Positions 61,910 to 64,000 of a stretch of DNA of 64,000 bases are shown one piece after another. Below the pieces are notes generated by a model. It was not told where the DNA came from, ran no database searches, and was given only the letters and a program-made list of their open reading frames with translations. Position numbers and translations under genes: made by a program. The DNA lies in NCBI GenBank assembly GCA_020633825.1, contig JACKCV010000003.1, positions 434,001 through 498,000 on the forward strand, in the 5' to 3' direction. The stretch is from Fibrobacteria bacterium (GTDB taxonomy: Bacteria > Fibrobacterota > Fibrobacteria > UBA5070). Each line of letters opens with the position of its first letter. Position 1 is the first letter of the stretch.

Positions 61910-61956
61910 AACATACCGCCGAAATCGACTCCATGCAATCTGTGATCTCTGTCACA
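61910..61956 (-). promoter_or_regulatory. Promoter with perfect CRP-type operator
   Basis: TGTGATCTCTGTCACA (61941-61956) is an exact TGTGA-N6-TCACA palindrome. On the minus strand it is followed by a -35-like TTGCAT (61933-61938), a 17-bp spacer and a -10 TATGTT (61910-61915). The operator centre lies about 45 bp upstream of the predicted start, near class II activator spacing. Confidence 0.7.
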
Positions 61957-62206
61957 TGATTACGTTTTTAGCCGTTTAATGCAGGACTTATGGGCATTTG
62001 AAATATCTACGACAACGCTTTCTTCAGAATTCTGATTACACTTTGCGCAAAAGTGCGCTCCTCCGGCCTCCAATTCGGCTTTTCCCTGAAGACTTGGAAC
62101 GAAGGAAACCACGGGAAACCCCAGGACCCCCCGGCCTTCGCCCCTAGGACGCCCACCTTTCCTCAAGCCGCGATCTGGAACCTCTCTCGGAGGTGCCGGA
62201 AAGGAG
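61957..62206. other. AT-rich spacer upstream of the CRP-type site
   Basis: Together with the promoter it makes a 353-bp gap between genes. It contains an AT-rich stretch (61957-62060) unlike the surrounding GC-rich DNA, which may include upstream promoter elements. No gene seen. Confidence 0.35.
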
Positions 62207-62650
62207 TCAGCTGGCCTGCTCGAGGAGGAAATCGGATTCCCACAGCACCAATTCCTGGCGCAGGTCCCAGACCTCGCGCTCGCGCAGGAACGCCATGAAT
62301 TCCCGGTCGAAGCTGCGAACATGCCGCGCGGTCCAATCGGACATGGCCTGGAAGACCTCGCGCGAAACCACCCCTTCGGCCTCGCGGAACGAGCGCAGGT
62401 GCTCCAGCAAAGCGGCAACCTGCCGCCGATGGTCCCGCCGATGGCGAGCCGTGTCGGGGTACTCGAGACTTGCCATTTCCGCTTCTTCCCACTCGAAATG
62501 GCTGCGGATCTCGTCGATGAAACGCACCCATTCGTTGAGAAACCGCGGAGAATCCTGCGGCATCACGGCCAGTCGGGCGATCCCGTCGAGCAGCGAGCGA
62601 TGCTGGTGATCGATTTCATCGTGTCCGAGGAGATCGAGCGACTTGTCCAT
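62207..62650 (-). CDS. Bacteriohemerythrin
   Basis: A 147-residue O2-binding di-iron protein. The ligand pattern H...H...H-x3-E...H-x3-H...H-x4-D is visible: 'LLGHDEIDHQHRSLLDGIAR', 'IRSHFEWEEAEMASLEYP', 'HRRDHRRQ' and 'WTARHVRSFDREFMAFL'. Start at 62650 (Met before DKSLDLLG). It lies 33 bp after the diguanylate cyclase gene on the same strand, so oxygen sensing may be linked to cyclic-di-GMP. Confidence 0.9.
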   Translation of the reverse strand: MDKSLDLLGHDEIDHQHRSLLDGIARLAVMPQDSPRFLNEWVRFIDEIRSHFEWEEAEMASLEYPDTARHRRDHRRQVAALLEHLRSFREAEGVVSREVFQAMSDWTARHVRSFDREFMAFLREREVWDLRQELVLWESDFLLEQAS

Positions 62651-62683
62651 TGAGGATTCCACGATCCAACAATAGAAAAGGCA

Positions 62684-63784
62684 TCACCCCGCGACGACGC
62701 GATCTCGCCCTTCCTCCTTGGCCTGGTACATGGCCTCGTCGGCCCGTGCCAGCCAATCCCCGACCTCGCCATCGCCTTCGAATCCCGCCACCCCGACGGA
62801 AAGCCGGACCTGGATCTCCACGCCTTCCCAGGCCACGACCAGTTGACGGCACCGTTCCAACAGGCGGGTGGCGAGCATGGTCCCCGTCGACACGTCGTCT
62901 TCGCTGAGGACGACCACGAATTCCTCTCCGCCGTAGCGGGCGACGAAATCGCCGCGTCGAGGGAAGGATTTGGCCAACAGGTCGGCGACGGACTTCAGGA
63001 CCGCGTCCCCGGCCTGGTGGCCGTGGGTGTCGTTGACGTTCTTGAAGTGGTCGAGATCGATCATCAAGAGACACGCCGATCGTCCCGACAGGACGGCGAT
63101 GGCGTGGATGTTCCGGAGGTGTTCGTCGAGACTCGCCCGGTTGTACAGACGCGTCAATCCATCGATGGCCATTTCCTTGCGCGTGTGCGCCAACTCGGCC
63201 TTCAGCGATTCCAACTGGCGGGCGATGGCGGCCATCTCGGAGCGTTGACGATCTTCCCTCTCCCGGACCGCCGAAGCGATCTGTTCCACCGCCGAAAGCA
63301 CCTCCTTGCGGAGATGGCTGGGGTTTTCGCTGGCGGCGGCGGCCTTCAACCGATGCAATTGCCCGTCGACCTTGCCATCGGAGGCCCGATCGAGGACCAC
63401 GTTGCGCCCCAGGCGATGGGCCAGGCCCACCACGGTGTCGGCCATGTCGCGCATGGTCTTGGTGACCCAATGGCGCTCGCGGCGACGATGGGTCGAGACA
63501 TTTTCCGCCAAGGTCCTCAGGGTGGAGGGGTCCCGGCTCTCGACCCGGCGAGCCATCTCCTCGAAGCGCGCGCGCACCTCGTCGCCATCGGCGTCGTCCA
63601 TGTCGAAGGAACCCTCCCCCACGGCGCGCAACGTCTCGGCCAGGGCGCGCACCAAGCCGGGATCCGGAGGCTCCCCTACGGAGGATTCGCCGACATCGCT
63701 GGGTGCCCCTACGGAAGAAGGAGGGGGGTGGAACGGATCGTCGTCCGACTCCAGCAGCTGGTTGATGAAATTTCGAATCCCCAT
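62684..63784 (-). CDS. Diguanylate cyclase (GGDEF domain)
   Basis: A 366-residue cytoplasmic enzyme. A helical N-terminal region (about 1-200) with coiled-coil character ('RQLESLKAELAHTRKEMAID') precedes a GGDEF domain: 'DGLTRLYNRASLDEHL', 'LLMIDLDHFKNVNDTHGHQA', the active-site variant YGGEEF near residue 283, and 'ADEAMYQAKEEGRDRV'. No I-site RxxD is evident just before the GGEEF. It makes cyclic-di-GMP. The start at 63784 has GGAG upstream; a much longer N-terminus is possible but low in coding character. Confidence 0.92.
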   Translation of the reverse strand: MGIRNFINQLLESDDDPFHPPPSSVGAPSDVGESSVGEPPDPGLVRALAETLRAVGEGSFDMDDADGDEVRARFEEMARRVESRDPSTLRTLAENVSTHRRRERHWVTKTMRDMADTVVGLAHRLGRNVVLDRASDGKVDGQLHRLKAAAASENPSHLRKEVLSAVEQIASAVREREDRQRSEMAAIARQLESLKAELAHTRKEMAIDGLTRLYNRASLDEHLRNIHAIAVLSGRSACLLMIDLDHFKNVNDTHGHQAGDAVLKSVADLLAKSFPRRGDFVARYGGEEFVVVLSEDDVSTGTMLATRLLERCRQLVVAWEGVEIQVRLSVGVAGFEGDGEVGDWLARADEAMYQAKEEGRDRVVAG

Positions 63785-63866
63785 GGAACTCCGATTCCCT
63801 TCGGCACAGGTGCATCCGTCGCCCATCATGGGCTCTTCGACTCCCTGACATCCTACCATTTGCGAC

Positions 63867-64000
63867 ATGCCACCGACCGTACCGGAATCATTCCCGGCAA
63901 CCTGGAGCCGCCCCGTCGACGCCCATGTCCACGGATCGGTCGATCGGAGCCGACGGCTGGCCCTGCGGGTGGTCGACCCCGGATCCACGATTGCGGAGGA
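63867..64000 (+). CDS. Possible start of a gene running off the right edge
   Basis: An ATG at 63867 opens a frame with no stop to the window end (44 codons): 'MPPTVPESFPATWSRPVDAH', then 'RRLALRVVDPGSTIAE'. It lies divergently to the diguanylate cyclase. Too short to assign. Confidence 0.35.
   Translation, partial: MPPTVPESFPATWSRPVDAHVHGSVDRSRRLALRVVDPGSTIAE

Noticed and set aside
60369..61979. 536-codon plus-strand open frame opposite the CRP-regulated lipoprotein
   Set aside because: Antisense shadow; the minus strand has the lipobox, Shine-Dalgarno and promoter.

Overview
The window looks like chromosome from a GC-rich, Gram-negative, xylan-degrading bacterium, most likely of the Fibrobacterota or a neighbouring group. 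That placement is inferred from secreted GH10/GH30/CE1 enzymes with CBMs and tails ending in a 'GxYxVR'-type segment, from many lipoproteins and from frequent TTG/GTG starts; no rRNA or marker phylogeny is available here. The GC-rich backbone (1-15300 and 44915-64000) surrounds an accessory island (15365-44914) of mixed and mostly much lower GC.

Left backbone: a giant UvrA in which two UvrA copies are fused through a repeat-containing linker (runs off the left edge); a FecR-domain protein; a tightly overlapping sulfate ABC transporter operon (sbp-cysT-cysW-cysA); a CsgG/FlgO-like protein translationally coupled to a large beta-helix lipoprotein; and a methyl-accepting chemotaxis protein. Between the chemotaxis gene and the island lie four perfect DnaA boxes within 200 bp, a candidate oriC or DnaA-binding locus.

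Island: a sedentary-type integron cassette array with no integrase in the window. At least seven complete attC sites in several sequence families, plus truncated ones, punctuate plus-strand cassettes: a two-gene zinc-motif/HNH-like pair; a TetR repressor with self-overlapping operator plus the enoyl-ACP reductase FabV; a collagen-repeat lipoprotein; a GC-rich 10-kb block with a CBM/RCC1-repeat protein and an RHS polymorphic toxin with its candidate immunity gene; a formylglycine-generating-enzyme-like lipoprotein split by an ISL3 element; a pre-peptidase-type lipoprotein; a membrane protein; a VapBC toxin-antitoxin pair; and a CHAT (caspase-like) protease with a small partner gene. The CHAT cassette is the best candidate for an undescribed defence system. 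The array ends in a nest of transposons: an IS3-type element that cut the last attC and was itself hit by two nearly identical IS66 copies. The second IS66 copy joins directly to a truncated immunity-protein-like gene.

Right backbone: a xylan-utilisation cluster (GH10-CBM6 xylanase, an uncharacterised secreted protein, CE1 esterase-CBM, GH30-CBM and a secreted alpha/beta hydrolase), then an outer-membrane barrel, RsgA, a DUF3465 lipoprotein, secreted proteins of unknown function, a lipoprotein behind a perfect CRP-type operator, a bacteriohemerythrin and a diguanylate cyclase.
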